DNA of 64,000 nt from Arabidopsis thaliana (taxonomy: Eukaryota; Streptophyta; Magnoliopsida; Brassicales; Brassicaceae): NCBI RefSeq assembly GCF_000001735.4, contig NC_003076.8, forward strand, positions 24,307,835 through 24,371,834, given 5' to 3'. Shown in pieces: positions 10,086 through 22,045 of the stretch; the first letter of the stretch is position 1; each line of letters begins with the position of its first letter. The notes beneath the pieces are model-generated. The model was given only the letters and a program-made list of their open reading frames with translations, did not search any database and had not been told where the DNA came from. A program made the translations under genes and the position numbers.

Positions 10086-12748
10086 TGTTGTACGGTCAAG
10101 GGTTAGAAGAAAAAGGATACAAGGTGAGAGAGAGGTTATGGAGATGGAGTAATGTTAGAAAGGGTAGTATGGTAAATAACGTCAAATCTGAAGGGTACTT
10201 AAGAATGTTGATGATGATTAGGAAGAGACGTGGGGTTCTAGTGGAACTAGATACAAATTATGAATTCAATAATACTCCCAACGACTTTTGTTGGGCGTTA
10301 GTACTTAGTAGTAACTAGTAAGATGAATATTCTATCAATAAACCTTAAATTGATAAGTTAAACGGTGTCATCATCATTGGAGATCACATAACTAAATGCC
10401 GTTTGGATAGGTCCTATATATCTTGAACATATCTTGGATCGTGTGATTATTCATTTACCACCGACTTGCAAATTATTCCTTCTTTGCTTTCCCTCATGTG
10501 TATTAGACTATTAGTTAGTGGCTAACTTAGTGTTAATCTTTCCTCCTTTCAAAATTACGCGTTTTATAAATGAGAAAAAAAAAATGAAACAAGTTTGGGC
10601 TTTTCAAACTTTTAGCTTGGTTCAAGCTAGTTGGGTTTAACATTTGAGTTTATTTTTATTTAGTTAATTCCTACTAGAATGGGCTATTGTAAAAACAGTT
10701 GGGCTACTCTTTGCCACACCTATTTCAATTTTTCAATCCACAAAATTAAGAATACAGAAGATGGTAAAAAAAAAAAAAAAAAAAAAGAGATAACCACATG
10801 AAATAAATCTAGAATCTCGGTTTCTTTAAGTTTTTTTTAAAAGTCATTGGTTCAATGTTTGCATAGTGAAATGAGAGAATAATATCAAAGTAAATGTAAA
10901 AATTCAAACTCTTCCAAAATGCTAAATTTTAGTTTTCAAAGCTCAAACAAAACATGATGTGTAAACACTTTTGGTATAAGTCTCATAATGTATACCGAGT
11001 ACATGCATCTTTCACATGCATCTGTCTCGCTATATATGTGTATGTATATATGATAATTAGAGGTCAAAATGTACTTATGGCGTAATTATGTAATGATGAT
11101 TTGCTTGCCCCATCAAATTTGAGTGTTGGCTGTAAAGACAATCTCCTTTTCCCCATTATCGTCCTTTCTTCATGTTTCTATATTCGTTTCTATATTCTTC
11201 TTTTATATCCTTTTTATGTTGATGTCATCTCAATAAATTTTGAGTCGGTGAATGATGAAGGATTTACTTGATGTTTATAGCAAGAAAATCAAAACATAGC
11301 ATCAAAAATTATAATCCGATCCTAAATAATTATGAATGATATTTTCACGTTTTGAAAATCATAAGACGTTATTTTTCCATTCCAAAACATTCACTTATGT
11401 GGTATTATACCAGTCATGCTCATACGAATAATTTTTTTTGTTACAACAGACTCCAAATTAATTAATTAGAAATTAGGGCATCAACATTCTAAGAATGCAA
11501 ACTTAAATTAGAAATATATACGGAGGGAGACCTAATGATTCTAAAATAAGAAAATTAATTTGGAAAAAATGAGCTAACTATTGTCATTAAACAGAGGTGG
11601 TGTGCTTTGTTAGTATATGTATGATGTGATGTCACTTGTCTCACTCGTAAATGATTTGGCTGAACTTTGATTACCATTTTCAAATTTAAAGTTATATTTT
11701 CATCATGATCAAAATAGATATTATTAAACTGGGGAAAATCACCCGTGAACATTCATCTTGAATTCATATCTATTGTATTTACTATTTAGAATAACAACAG
11801 CTCCTAACTTATGCTCGCTGTGACTTTAGTTAATTATAAAATTCAATATAGAAGAAAAGAACTGATTTTCATCTTATTTCATTATACGGGTATATATAAG
11901 AACTTTTTCATAACGAAATGGAATGTAAACCATGTGTAATCGATCGACTGAAAAAGAAATGTACGTTGTGGTCTTATTGTTTAGTCAACTTTTTGAAACA
12001 GTAGAAAAGTCCAAAAGTTTAAAGTTTGTTCACACCTCATGCATACACAATCATACAAGATATATGCAAAATTTTCTATGTCTATATATTACAAAAAATT
12101 GATGTTCTAGTAATGTCTAATTCTTGAGTTATATATATAGATTAAGGATAACCATATATTATTCTCATATTATTATTTTTAAAATATTAAGTCATGATAA
12201 TAATATGTTATTTTGACTAAAACGATATGCTAATATACTAGGAATGAAAACATTAATTTCAAAACAAAAATTATAAATTAGAATTATATAAGATTTGTGT
12301 TAAACTATGATGAGAATGGTCCAGTACTGTGAGTCCATGACTTACCGACTTGTAATAGAACAGTTGTGTGTAAAGAGAGAAGAGAGATGCCGTCTTCGGC
12401 AGCCTCTTCTTTTTGGTGTCATACTCTTCACAAGTGATCAAAACCTCACTCACCCATCACAATCTCTTAAACATAAAAATCCAAAAAGAAAGTTTTTCTA
12501 CCAACGACCAAAAACTAAAAAAAAAAAAAACTTTCTAAAACTTCAATAATATCCCCACTTTTCAGCCCATAAGAAAATATTTTGATTTAGTTTTTATATG
12601 TCACAAAGATGTAGTGTCATTAGATAGATAATCAAGACATTATTACTAGTTTTCTTCTTTCATTTCTCTCTTTCTGTCTTCTTGCTTGTTTAAGTGGAGA
12701 ACTCTAAGACAAACTAAACTATTTTTTTTTTTTTGTCTCTTCTTACAT
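10086..12748. other. Shared upstream region of SEC61 beta (minus) and IDD13 (plus)
   Basis: No gene is visible in these 2.7 kb. Three TGGGCT words near 10600, 10680 and 10700 are candidate site II promoter elements for the SEC61 beta side, although they lie about 500-600 bases from its ATG. A 23-base poly(A) run begins near 10767. The DNA just before 12749 is T-rich leader of IDD13. Confidence 0.5.
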
Positions 12749-14956
12749 ATGAATCAAGACATGATGATTCCACATAATCATGACCGCCTCTCATTCTCTA
12801 GCTTTGTCCATGACCAAGAGCACATCACCCCTAATCCTTACCCTAACTCTCAGCCTGCAGCCTCCACTAAAACACCCAAGAAAAAGAGAAACCTTCCAGG
12901 AAATCCAGGCATGTGTATATATAATTTTATATGTTCTCCATGGGTCTTTAATAAAGCTCTAGCTTGATGTGTTTTCATCAAAATCAATAATCTTTTTCCA
13001 AGTATAGATCCTTTGTGTTTTCTTTTTTCTTTCTTGATACTGTTTTATTTTTATTGGTTCTAATTTTGTTTCTAACAACAACAACAAAAAACAGATCCAA
13101 ATGCAGAAGTCATCTCTCTATCTCCAAAATCCCTCATGGCGACAAATCGGTTCTTTTGTGAAATTTGTAACAAGGGGTTTCAGAGAGAACAGAACCTTCA
13201 GCTCCACAAAAGAGGCCACAACCTGCCATGGAAGCTGAAGCAGAAAACGAACAAGAATCAGGTGAAGAAGAAAGTTTATATATGCCCTGAGAAGAGTTGC
13301 GTCCATCATGATCCAGCTCGAGCCCTAGGAGACCTTACTGGAATAAAGAAGCACTTTAGCAGGAAACATGGAGAGAAGAAGTGGAAATGCGATAAGTGTT
13401 CCAAGAAGTATGCTGTGATATCCGATTGGAAAGCTCATAACAAGATTTGTGGTAGCAGAGAGTTTAGATGTGATTGTGGTACTCTTTTCTCCAGGTCATT
13501 ACTACTCTTTCTACGTCTTCGTCTGCAGCATTATCGTTTGCCTTAACATGTTCATATATCAAACATTTTTAAAAATTGTAACAACGGAAAAAACGTTTTC
13601 AAATCTTCAGGTTTGCATTTATTTGAAGTGTTTGATAAAAATATAAATATAAACGTAAAACACAAAACATATTTGAATTATATTTGAAACAAACCGGGTC
13701 TTATAATTGGACATCGAAACAGATGCATGCATACATAAAAGCATGATATTGCCTATGCTAGAAAAATAAAAAGTTATTGAGTTTACTTTATGTATAGCGA
13801 GTACGTTGGTCTTTGGCTCGTAGCTTGTCATTTGGATACCACTACCGTTAATTATTTCTTGGCTTCTCTGTGTCTTGGTCCAGTTTGTAGTTTTATAGAG
13901 ACACCAATATCGAGGAGAAAAAAGGCTGCATGACTAGGACATGATGTGGTCATGTCTCCATAGCCTTGAGTCTTTTTTTTTTCACCTTACTACACATATC
14001 GATTATAAGCTTGCATCGAATAAAGAGTTGCATATATACCATATACAAGAAGACCTATTTTAATTTAATTTATATGTTACCAATTAGCCTATATTAACAT
14101 AGTTACTTTATTGAATGATTTGGTTGATTGTACCAGGAAGGACAGTTTCATCTCACATAGATCCTTCTGTGATGTCTTAGCTGAAGAAAGTTCTAAATTC
14201 TTCTCAGTTCCTTCACCATTAGCCGCCAATTCGACCATCGCCACTGTCACTGATACCAACAATCCAATTCTCATTCAATCACAATTGGATCAATCTTCCA
14301 CAGGTACGGCCGATCTTAACGTCAACAACAATCACACCACCCTATTTGGACAAAAGTTCACCAACTCCAACCCAACCCAACAACAACCCAATGCTTTGGC
14401 GTTGTCCTCACCACCATCACCTCGTAGTACATCTGATTCGGTTCATAATCTATGGAAGTTACAAGAAGAGGAATGTGCACACCAGTGGTTACTCAATGAA
14501 TATATGAACAATAACAAAAACATATTCCATAAGGGAATATTCAAGAATCAAGAAGATGAGATAAAGAAGGGAAATATCTACAGCGGCTCAAACCCAACCG
14601 ATGGAAACATAGCATCCTTGTTCTCGTATAATCAAGAAGCAGTGAATATGGCTTCATTTTCGGCAACAACATTGCTTCAAAAGGTAGCTCAAACGGGAAC
14701 ACCATCAAGCTCCGAAACTAGCACCACCATGTTTGGGCAAATGACTTCCTCCATCTTCAACAATACGATGCTAAACTCCTATTGTTTAACGGCGAAGAAT
14801 AATGAAGAAGAGTTGACCAGAGACTTTCTTGGTGTGGGAAGTAGTGAGGACCAACAACGTCTACATCGTCATCGCTTCCCATCAAGCGTGCCATTGACGG
14901 CGAACCATGATATTCCCAAGTTGGCCGCAACCATTGTAGGCAGGAAGCAACCATAG
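12749..14956 (+). CDS. IDD13: INDETERMINATE-domain C2H2 zinc-finger factor (IDD13), 459 aa
   Basis: This is a nuclear DNA-binding protein of the plant INDETERMINATE-domain (IDD) family. Exons are 12749-12908, 13095-13494 and 14137-14956, summing to 1380 nt in one frame. The ID domain begins with a basic nuclear signal (PKKKRNLPGNPDPNAEV) and continues with C2H2 finger 1 (FFCEICNKGFQREQNLQLHK), a second long-linker finger (YICPEKSCVHHDPARALGDL) and two C2HC fingers (KWKCDKCSKKYAVISDWKAH; FRCDCGTLFSRKDSFISHRS). The C-terminal half is Asn/Ser-rich and ends with the family motif ELTRDFLGVG. The NLPGNPD motif requires joining CCAG to ATCC, so the first intron begins with GC rather than GT. Locus recalled as At5g60470; exact biological role not readable here. 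Confidence 0.93.
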
Positions 14957-15663
14957 ACATGGCGTCATCTGATTCTGAAATTACTCGTTTTTGTTGACAT
15001 GCAAGGTAATTAAAGATAGAAAAACTATCTCCACAAGTTCTTTAGAAAAACTATAGAACAAAAACCTGAAGCGATAATTTGTTTACAAAATAATATGTAC
15101 GTGGAAGTGTATTGTTTAAATCTAAAAATTTTATTTATATATTTTCTCTCATTGGAGACAACGTATGGGATGGGAGCTAGATGCGAGACAACCATCCACA
15201 ACAATAGGAGAAAAGCGTAGATCACGAGAGAATTTCTGAGTCAACTCGATTTAGTAGACCAGGTTAACTCGGTTGACAAAGATTGAAAGTTATTTGGCCC
15301 CACGTGCCACCATGCATAGAGAAACCTAACCATGGATCATGCATGAAATTCGAAATCTCTTTTCTTGCAGAAACGTAAGGTTTTTATCCTCCCCCCCAAA
15401 AAAAAAGAAACGTAAGGTTTTTATATAATTCTTAAGCGTTTTCAGATTTGATTAATCATGACTGAAAACACGCATCTCATTCTTCTTGTCTTTTTAAAAA
15501 GTTTCCAAACTAATGCTAAATAATAGGATTATTTACTAATCCAAATTGCAATCAACAATGTTATTTATATAAACCTATTGGACAAAATCTCTCCCTTTAT
15601 GTCATTGACAACATTTCCAGAAACAGAGTATAAACGCACTAGTGAGTGAAATAAGAATCAGAC
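14957..15663. other. Intergenic region between IDD13 and HB26
   Basis: No gene seen. An 18-base phrase, gaaacgtaaggtttttat, occurs twice (about 15369 and 15407) separated by a C-run and an A-run, a small local duplication. The last 100 bases should contain the HB26 leader. Confidence 0.5.
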
Positions 15664-16335
15664 ATGAGCTCGTTATCAAAACCAAACAGACAATTTTTGT
15701 CACCAACAACAAACAACCAAGACACCGGCAGAGAACAAACAATCGCCTGCGCCCGAGATATGGTTGTCTTGTACAACGAGTGCCTTAAAAACCACGCGGT
15801 CAGTCTCGGAGGCCACGCTCTTGACGGCTGCGGTGAGTTCACACCAAAGTCAACCACCATCCTCACGGACCCTCCGTCCCTTAGGTGCGATGCTTGTGGC
15901 TGCCATCGCAACTTCCACCGTCGTAGTCCTTCTGACGGCTTCAGTCAGCACCGGTCACCACCGTCTCCGTTACAGCTGCAGCCACTCGCCCCTGTTCCGA
16001 ACTTGCTTCTCTCTCTTAGCTCCGGTTTCTTTGGACCCTCGGATCAAGAAGTCAAGAACAAATTTACGGTGGAAAGGGATGTTAGGAAGACTGCGATGAT
16101 TAAGAAACATAAGAGGACGAAATTCACGGCGGAGCAGAAGGTGAAGATGAGAGGTTTCGCGGAGAGAGCGGGGTGGAAGATTAACGGCTGGGATGAGAAG
16201 TGGGTGAGAGAGTTTTGTAGTGAAGTTGGAATAGAGAGAAAAGTTCTTAAGGTTTGGATCCACAACAATAAGTACTTTAACAACGGGAGGAGCAGAGACA
16301 CGACGTCCTCTATGTCTTTGAATTTGAAGTTGTAG
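15664..16335 (+). CDS. HB26: Zinc-finger homeodomain transcription factor HB26 (ZHD12)
   Basis: This intronless plant ZF-HD gene encodes a nuclear transcription factor that dimerises through its zinc finger. The finger is at about residues 37-87: YNECLKNHAVSLGGHALDGC, GEFTPKS, then LRCDACGCHRNFHRR. The homeodomain lies at about 148-206 (KKHKRTKFTAEQKVKMRGFA to WIHNNKYF). The recognition helix reads WIHNNK where most family members have WMHNNK. Two starts are possible. The first ATG, at 15664, gives 223 aa; an internal one at 15760 (MVVLYNECL) gives 191 aa, which I recall as the annotated length and which still contains both domains. Sequence alone does not decide between them. Confidence 0.93.
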   Translation: MSSLSKPNRQFLSPTTNNQDTGREQTIACARDMVVLYNECLKNHAVSLGGHALDGCGEFTPKSTTILTDPPSLRCDACGCHRNFHRRSPSDGFSQHRSPPSPLQLQPLAPVPNLLLSLSSGFFGPSDQEVKNKFTVERDVRKTAMIKKHKRTKFTAEQKVKMRGFAERAGWKINGWDEKWVREFCSEVGIERKVLKVWIHNNKYFNNGRSRDTTSSMSLNLKL

Positions 16336-18081
16336 ATCTCTTTACAGTGATGGGTCTTCATCTTCTTGAGATAAGGAAAAACCGAAACAAAAAGAGGTTA
16401 CGGTAGTCTCTGATCCGACCGGAATGTCACGTCAGAAATATAAATTATCTAAGTTTTTTTAAAATTAAAAATTATTATCCTAGAAGACTTGTCATTTTGG
16501 GCATAACTTGTAACGATGGATCATGACTCATGACATGTATATGGATATGTATTCGAGTGATATTAAGGGTATTTACTCTCTCTTTTTTGTTTATATTTAT
16601 ATATAAGTAAGTATATAGTGTAACAATGCTGTAAATAATAATTCATGAGTGAGTAACTAAGAAAATTGAAATATATAGGTAACTGGTTAATATATAGGAG
16701 GAAATCAGTACCTAGTTTTTTTTCTTTCTCTACAGTACTAATCCTAGTTTAAGGAGTAAAAGGTGAAAACAGGATGTAGTCTCTATATAGATACTTCCTA
16801 CTTGACACGGCTACTTTAACTAGTGACATTGAGAAACACAATAACACTCCTTTTGAATACAAGATGTGACCCATTCTCGTTGACACTACAAACGAATCTC
16901 CTGAACTTTAAAGGCAAGTAGATTTTAACTAATAAGATACGTGATTAGGATATTATATGTACATCCATTTAAGGATAAAGCTTCGGTAACAGCCCTCATA
17001 TAATTGTCCTAAATAAGGATAATGCAATTGTATCTATACACTATATTGTCCTAATACATATATCTTTCCGTAAAGAGTTGGCTCTTCACACACATCTTGA
17101 ACGAAGCATCTGATGGTCTTTATTCCTTGTCATCAGAAGCTTCTTATTGGGGTGATATTTAATGGAAGATTCTTTGACGAAGGAGGAGTCGTCACCTATA
17201 TGCTGTTTCAAGTTTCAAATTCCAAATTATAAAGAGATTCGTTTTGTTGAATAATTATTAAATTGATCGACTGGACTTCCATTTTCCCAGATTTGCAATC
17301 ATGCATGTGGCAAACCAATTTAATTCTTTGACTTAAATTAAAATGAAGAACGAATTTGTTGCTATAGTTGTAGGATGGTTTTTAAAAAAATAAATGTATT
17401 ATCAATTTATACTAACGCTAGATTAAACTTTATAGTATTGGATTTTGTATTTGATCAGTAGATCAGAATTTTTATTGCAAAAGACATATATATGAATGGG
17501 TGAAATACAAAATAATTCCATACAAATGAATGTGATTTTTTATTTGAAAAAATATTAATTGGATGCTATTTCATCAGAATTTTTATTGCAAAAGACATAT
17601 ATATGAATTTTTAATCATTTTTATTGCAAAAGACATTTATAAAATATCACACTGTTTCTAATGAAATAGCATCCAATTATTTATTTTTCAAATAAAAAAT
17701 CACATTCATTTTATGCAATTAATTCGGCTATCTATCTAGATGATATATAGTTTTATGTTTCGCTAACCTATACGATCGATCATTATTATTTAAGCAACTG
17801 GATCTTGTTGAAAGAAATGTGAAAATAGGATCAAAGGAAAAACCGAAAAAGCAAAGATAAACGAGATATTAACAAAAACACAATTCTCACTCGCACGAAA
17901 ACGGAAAATATGATTTGTATTAATAAAAATAAACGAAAATATAAAAAACAAATGGATTGATTAACACAAAATCGTATGAAAACCAAGACACAAATATATC
18001 CCCAAAATCACCCACATGGCAGAAAATCATGAGTAATAAAAAATAACAATTTATCAGCACAAAAAAAAAAAAAGCTTTTCA
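16336..18081. other. Intergenic region between HB26 and FLA12
   Basis: This is 1.7 kb between the convergent genes HB26 and FLA12. No coding sequence is recognised. The main structure is the inverted repeat at 17525-17709 with its direct repeats. Confidence 0.5.
17465..17709. repeat. 50-bp inverted repeat with three short direct repeats
   Basis: Arm 1 (17525-17574) and arm 2 (17661-17709) are near-perfect reverse complements: AATGAATGTGATTTTTTATT starts arm 1 and ATGAAATAGCATCCAATTAT starts arm 2. The phrase TTTTTATTGCAAAAGACAT occurs three times (about 17469, 17580 and 17618), two of them in the loop. It resembles a decayed foldback/MITE element. No protein is encoded. Confidence 0.75.
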
Positions 18082-18831
18082 TCACAAATAAAACCATGCG
18101 AGCATTACACTCATGACGCAAAACGACACCGCATCACACACAGAACCAACATTACGCAAAGCAAACGAAGCATCCGCCGGAGAATCATCACTGGAACTAT
18201 CACTGTCATCCTTCTTCTTCTTTGATTTCGATACAGACGGAGCCGGAGCCGGAGCAGGAGGACGAGGATCGAAAACTTGTTGTGGAAGCAAAACCTTATC
18301 GACCTGATAAACAGCGAGCTGTCCATCGCTGTAGACATTGCCGGAGACGGTGGTGTTGGTTACGCCGGACGTGATATTTACGGTATTGCCACTGGTGGTA
18401 ACGTTGAGAGGAAAATGTCCATCGGCGGAGTCACCGGCCTGAGTCCGGAGAGGGTTACTTATTGTTTGGAAGTTTGAGGAAGAGACGTAACTTGGTATGA
18501 CATGAAACTGAATAAGCTCTACTTGTTGCTCATCGGTTAACGAATTTAGGGTCCCGGCTTTGAGACCGGTGAACGAGGAATCACTCGGTGCGAATATAGT
18601 GATTCCATTGTCGGAGTTGTTTAGTTGGCCGTAGAGTTGGTTAGCGACTCCAGTGGATTTGAGGAGTCGGATGAAGACGGTGAATTGACCAGCTTTCTCT
18701 AGGATTTTGGTAACGTTTGTGGGTCCTGGTGGGGCCGGAGCGACGGCTGGAGAGGGCTGAGATAGGATTCCGGGAGTGGTGGTGAGGAGGAGGAGGACGG
18801 TGAAGAGGAGGATGATGAGAGAATGTTCCAT
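18082..18831 (-). CDS. FLA12: Fasciclin-like arabinogalactan protein 12 (FLA12), 249 aa
   Basis: This single-exon gene encodes a cell-surface/cell-wall proteoglycan of the group A FLAs, which in Arabidopsis are associated with stem secondary walls and cellulose deposition. A signal peptide covers about residues 1-24 (hydrophobic LIILLFTVLLLLTTTPGILS). An AGP glycomodule follows (PSPAVAPAPPGP). One FAS1 domain spans about 37-183, with an H1 motif (ITIFAPSDSSF), a YH-like motif (IQFHVIPSYV), an H2 motif (YQVDKVLLP) and several N-glycosylation sites (NVTKI, NVTTS, NITSG, NTTVS). A second AGP glycomodule (PPAPAPAPS) and a Lys/Asp/Ser-rich linker precede a C-terminal hydrophobic tail (VSFCVMSVMLAWFYL) that fits a GPI-anchor signal. 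Gene name by recall of the locus (At5g60490); FLA11 is a close relative. Confidence 0.93.
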   Translation of the reverse strand: MEHSLIILLFTVLLLLTTTPGILSQPSPAVAPAPPGPTNVTKILEKAGQFTVFIRLLKSTGVANQLYGQLNNSDNGITIFAPSDSSFTGLKAGTLNSLTDEQQVELIQFHVIPSYVSSSNFQTISNPLRTQAGDSADGHFPLNVTTSGNTVNITSGVTNTTVSGNVYSDGQLAVYQVDKVLLPQQVFDPRPPAPAPAPSVSKSKKKKDDSDSSSDDSPADASFALRNVGSVCDAVSFCVMSVMLAWFYL

Positions 18832-20980
18832 GGCTCTGTTTTCAAGAGTGTTGATATTTTGTTTGTGTGAGTTTATATGAAGAGTAAGGGGTTATATTGA
18901 ACTGGGGGAAATTGATTGGTTAAGAGGTCAACATATTTTAACAACTAAGTTGATTGTTAATAACCAATGATGATTTTATCACATGAATTGCTTTACCTAC
19001 AGGCAAAATTATTGGATATATAGAAGCCTTTATGCCATTGATAAGCAAAGGGGTAACTGTTTACTTTTTTCTTTTTTGGTTTTATTGTTGGTTGGATAGT
19101 TGTATTTTGTGGTTTAATGTAATGGTTTTAGATTTACCAGTTATATATGTAAATGTAAGAATGATATCTTCTCTTAAAAAAAGGGAAACTAATAAAGTAA
19201 TTAATCAGGTTCTAGTTGGTAACATTTGAAATAGAGCTAATAATGAAAATGTATAAAAAATTATCAGTAGTTGGTATGACTGCGATAATGTATATTTACA
19301 CACAGTGTGTGTTGCAAAAACTAAAAAGAAAATCATTACTTGTGTTTGTAATTATCAAATCCTGTGTACGGAACGGTGGGAGGAAAATGGAGAATGTGGT
19401 GTATGTGATAATGGAAGGAGCAACTTGCAACTTTGCTTGGAAATTAAGAAAAAGCAAATTGATTTGTGGTGGGCTCTCTTTAATTTTCAGCATATTTCAC
19501 GTATGTGAAGTTCAATTTTTTGACTAAAACATGTAACGTAATATAGTTTGTATTAGTGTTATTGTTGTGTAAAAGGGGATTCACGCCCAAATCAATAGAT
19601 AAAAAATGGACAACATAATTTCAAGAGTTCACATGTTTTCATAAAAGCATATATAACAGAGGATTTAACTTAATTCATTTTAAAAATGTAAAAAAATAAA
19701 AATAAGACCGATTAAAATATTGTTCCAAGACATTTTAACGCCCAAATCAGTAAATTGATCGAATATAATTAGATTTGTCTGCATGTGAATAATACTACTA
19801 CTATATAGGAATTGATCGAAAGATTCTCATTAAAGGAAAACAGTTTCTGAAGCCGTGAATAACTTTCATATTTTCATTTACATTTTCTTTGAAATGAAAA
19901 AAAAAAACTTTCATTTCCCATTTTTAGTGAGACACTTTTCGTTTACTTTTGCCATATCTCTAAGGAAACAGAGATTGGGTTCCACCCTTTTGAATTCCAC
20001 CTTCCACATTATACATGTCAGCATATCATTGTGATTTCAAAATTTGTATAAGTACTTTGAAAATTGAACAAATTATAAATATTTTATGACAAAATTATCA
20101 TCTTTTTCATTTTTAAATCTCAATTCAATGTCAGCACATAGATAACTCGAATCAAATGAACATAATTACATAAGTTTATAACTGACAAACTACTTGAGGG
20201 GATGGAGATTAATTTGTGAAGGTGGGTGTGAATTGGTTTTGTTAGTGTAATTAATTAAGTGGGGTATAATGAAAACTGCATTATATCATCCTACTATGAT
20301 GTTTATGCTTTTATCAGTTTTGATTTTGATTGGCATCCTCAAATCTGGTTACTATCGCTCTCTTGTCTTTTTGATAAATAAAAATAATGGCTCATTGTAT
20401 TACTAATTAGAGAATTGAAAAAGAATAAAATTGAACTAAGAGAGAACAAAAGGAAAATAGAAGAAATAGACCTTACAACCATTTTTGTTTATGTCATTCC
20501 ATTCGCACTTACAAGAGTAGACGAGTCTTTACGTGTTTCTTCTAAGCCTATAATTATAATCAAACAAAACAAAAAAAATGAGGTAAAAAAGCCTCCTTGA
20601 AGAATTTTACGTTTTCTTGTATTTATTCTTACATCAAAAACAAGAAGTACACATATACACTAATATAAAATGTCTTAACCGGAGACATTACACTAATCGG
20701 AGAAATTAAAATGTTTTGTACCAAATGACATTAACCGGAGACAGTTTATATTTGATTAAACCAGAAAGAAAGTTTAAACACTAATCCCTAATCAGCAATT
20801 TTCTCCCTTCCCCTAAAAATCAGCCGTATCATATGCTCATTCCATTTGCATTCCCCACAGAAAGAAAAGAAAAACTTCATTCTCTTGTTTATATTTCACT
20901 CGCAACAAAAAAAACAAAAAAAAACAAAGTGTGTTCTTAAATTATCTTCTCTGATAACCAAAAAAGCCCTATTTTCCGAG
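18832..20980. other. Intergenic region between FLA12 and the first cis-prenyltransferase
   Basis: No gene can be supported. A short Cys-containing open frame lies at 19305-19508 and is treated under findings. The last about 240 bases (from roughly 20740) are homologous to the leader/promoter of the second cis-prenyltransferase (22630-22886), including a shared GCCGTATCATATGCTCATTC block. Confidence 0.5.
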
Positions 20981-21796
20981 ATGAATACCCTAGAAGAAGT
21001 AGATGAATCCACTCATATCTTCAACGCTTTGATGAGTCTAATGAGGAAATTTTTGTTCAGAGTTCTATGCGTCGGTCCAATCCCTACTAACATTTCATTC
21101 ATCATGGATGGAAACCGCAGGTTCGCTAAGAAACACAATCTTATAGGCCTAGATGCAGGACATAGAGCTGGTTTCATATCCGTGAAATATATTCTTCAAT
21201 ACTGCAAAGAGATTGGTGTACCGTACGTCACACTCCACGCGTTTGGTATGGATAATTTCAAGAGAGGACCTGAAGAAGTCAAGTGTGTGATGGATCTAAT
21301 GCTTGAGAAAGTCGAGCTCGCGATCGATCAAGCTGTATCAGGGAATATGAACGGCGTGAGAATAATCTTTGCCGGTGATTTGGATTCGTTAAACGAGCAT
21401 TTTAGAGCTGCGACAAAGAAACTGATGGAGCTTACGGAGGAGAATAGAGATCTGATTGTGGTGGTTTGCGTTGCTTACAGCACAAGTCTCGAGATTGTTC
21501 ACGCTGTTCGAAAATCTTGTGTTAGAAAATGTACGAATGGAGATGATCTTGTACTTTTGGAGTTGAGTGATGTTGAAGAGTGTATGTATACATCGATTGT
21601 GCCGGTTCCGGATCTTGTGATAAGAACCGGAGGAGGAGATCGGCTGAGTAACTTCATGACGTGGCAAACTTCGAGGTCTCTTCTTCACAGAACGGAGGCT
21701 CTTTGGCCGGAGTTAGGGCTCTGGCATTTGGTTTGGGCAATTCTTAAATTCCAAAGAATGCAAGATTACTTGACGAAGAAGAAAAAGCTCGATTAG
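20981..21796 (+). CDS. cis-prenyltransferase family protein, tandem copy 1, 271 aa
   Basis: This is an intronless undecaprenyl-diphosphate-synthase-like enzyme, expected to condense isopentenyl diphosphate onto an allylic diphosphate in the Z configuration to make polyprenyl or dolichyl diphosphates. The conserved family regions are all present in order: [12 protein letters not shown] with the catalytic Asp near residue 41, [33 protein letters not shown], the allylic/Mg-binding [17 protein letters not shown], and [16 protein letters not shown] hydrophobic N-terminus ([14 protein letters not shown]) could associate with the ER membrane. I start at MNTLEE (20981): it aligns with the start of copy 2, while the upstream open frame is A-rich leader. 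About 90% identical to its neighbour at 22887. Product chain length cannot be told from sequence. Locus recalled as At5g60500. Confidence 0.93.
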   Translation: MNTLEEVDESTHIFNALMSLMRKFLFRVLCVGPIPTNISFIMDGNRRFAKKHNLIGLDAGHRAGFISVKYILQYCKEIGVPYVTLHAFGMDNFKRGPEEVKCVMDLMLEKVELAIDQAVSGNMNGVRIIFAGDLDSLNEHFRAATKKLMELTEENRDLIVVVCVAYSTSLEIVHAVRKSCVRKCTNGDDLVLLELSDVEECMYTSIVPVPDLVIRTGGGDRLSNFMTWQTSRSLLHRTEALWPELGLWHLVWAILKFQRMQDYLTKKKKLD

Positions 21797-22035
21797 ATAG
21801 TTTCTAAAGTTAAACCCTGCAGGAAAGAACTTTTAACTCTTTATTACGTTTAATTTACGTGTTTCTATGACTGGAAACGAGAAAGCTCACAAGCAAATCT
21901 TTTTTATTATGTATTGGATCCGTATAACAAACACGAATATACAAAACATCGATACTCGTTGGATTGAACGATGCTAAAACACTATAATTAGAGGCTCAAT
22001 TTAAACACAATTTGGTAAACATATGTAAACAATCT
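21797..22035. other. 3' flank of the first cis-prenyltransferase
   Basis: This sequence is duplicated downstream of copy 2 (23706-23950); for example aacgatgctaaaacacta occurs in both. It therefore belongs to the duplicated unit. Confidence 0.7.
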
Positions 22036-22045
22036 TTAAAGATTT

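Noticed and set aside
9534-10318. Plus-strand open frames over and beyond SEC61 beta
   Set aside because: They are antisense shadows of the GC-rich SEC61 beta gene or Lys-rich poly(A) translations.
20846-20980. 45-codon N-terminal extension of the first cis-prenyltransferase
   Set aside because: The sequence is A-rich leader; copy 2 has no such extension and the two align from MN onward.
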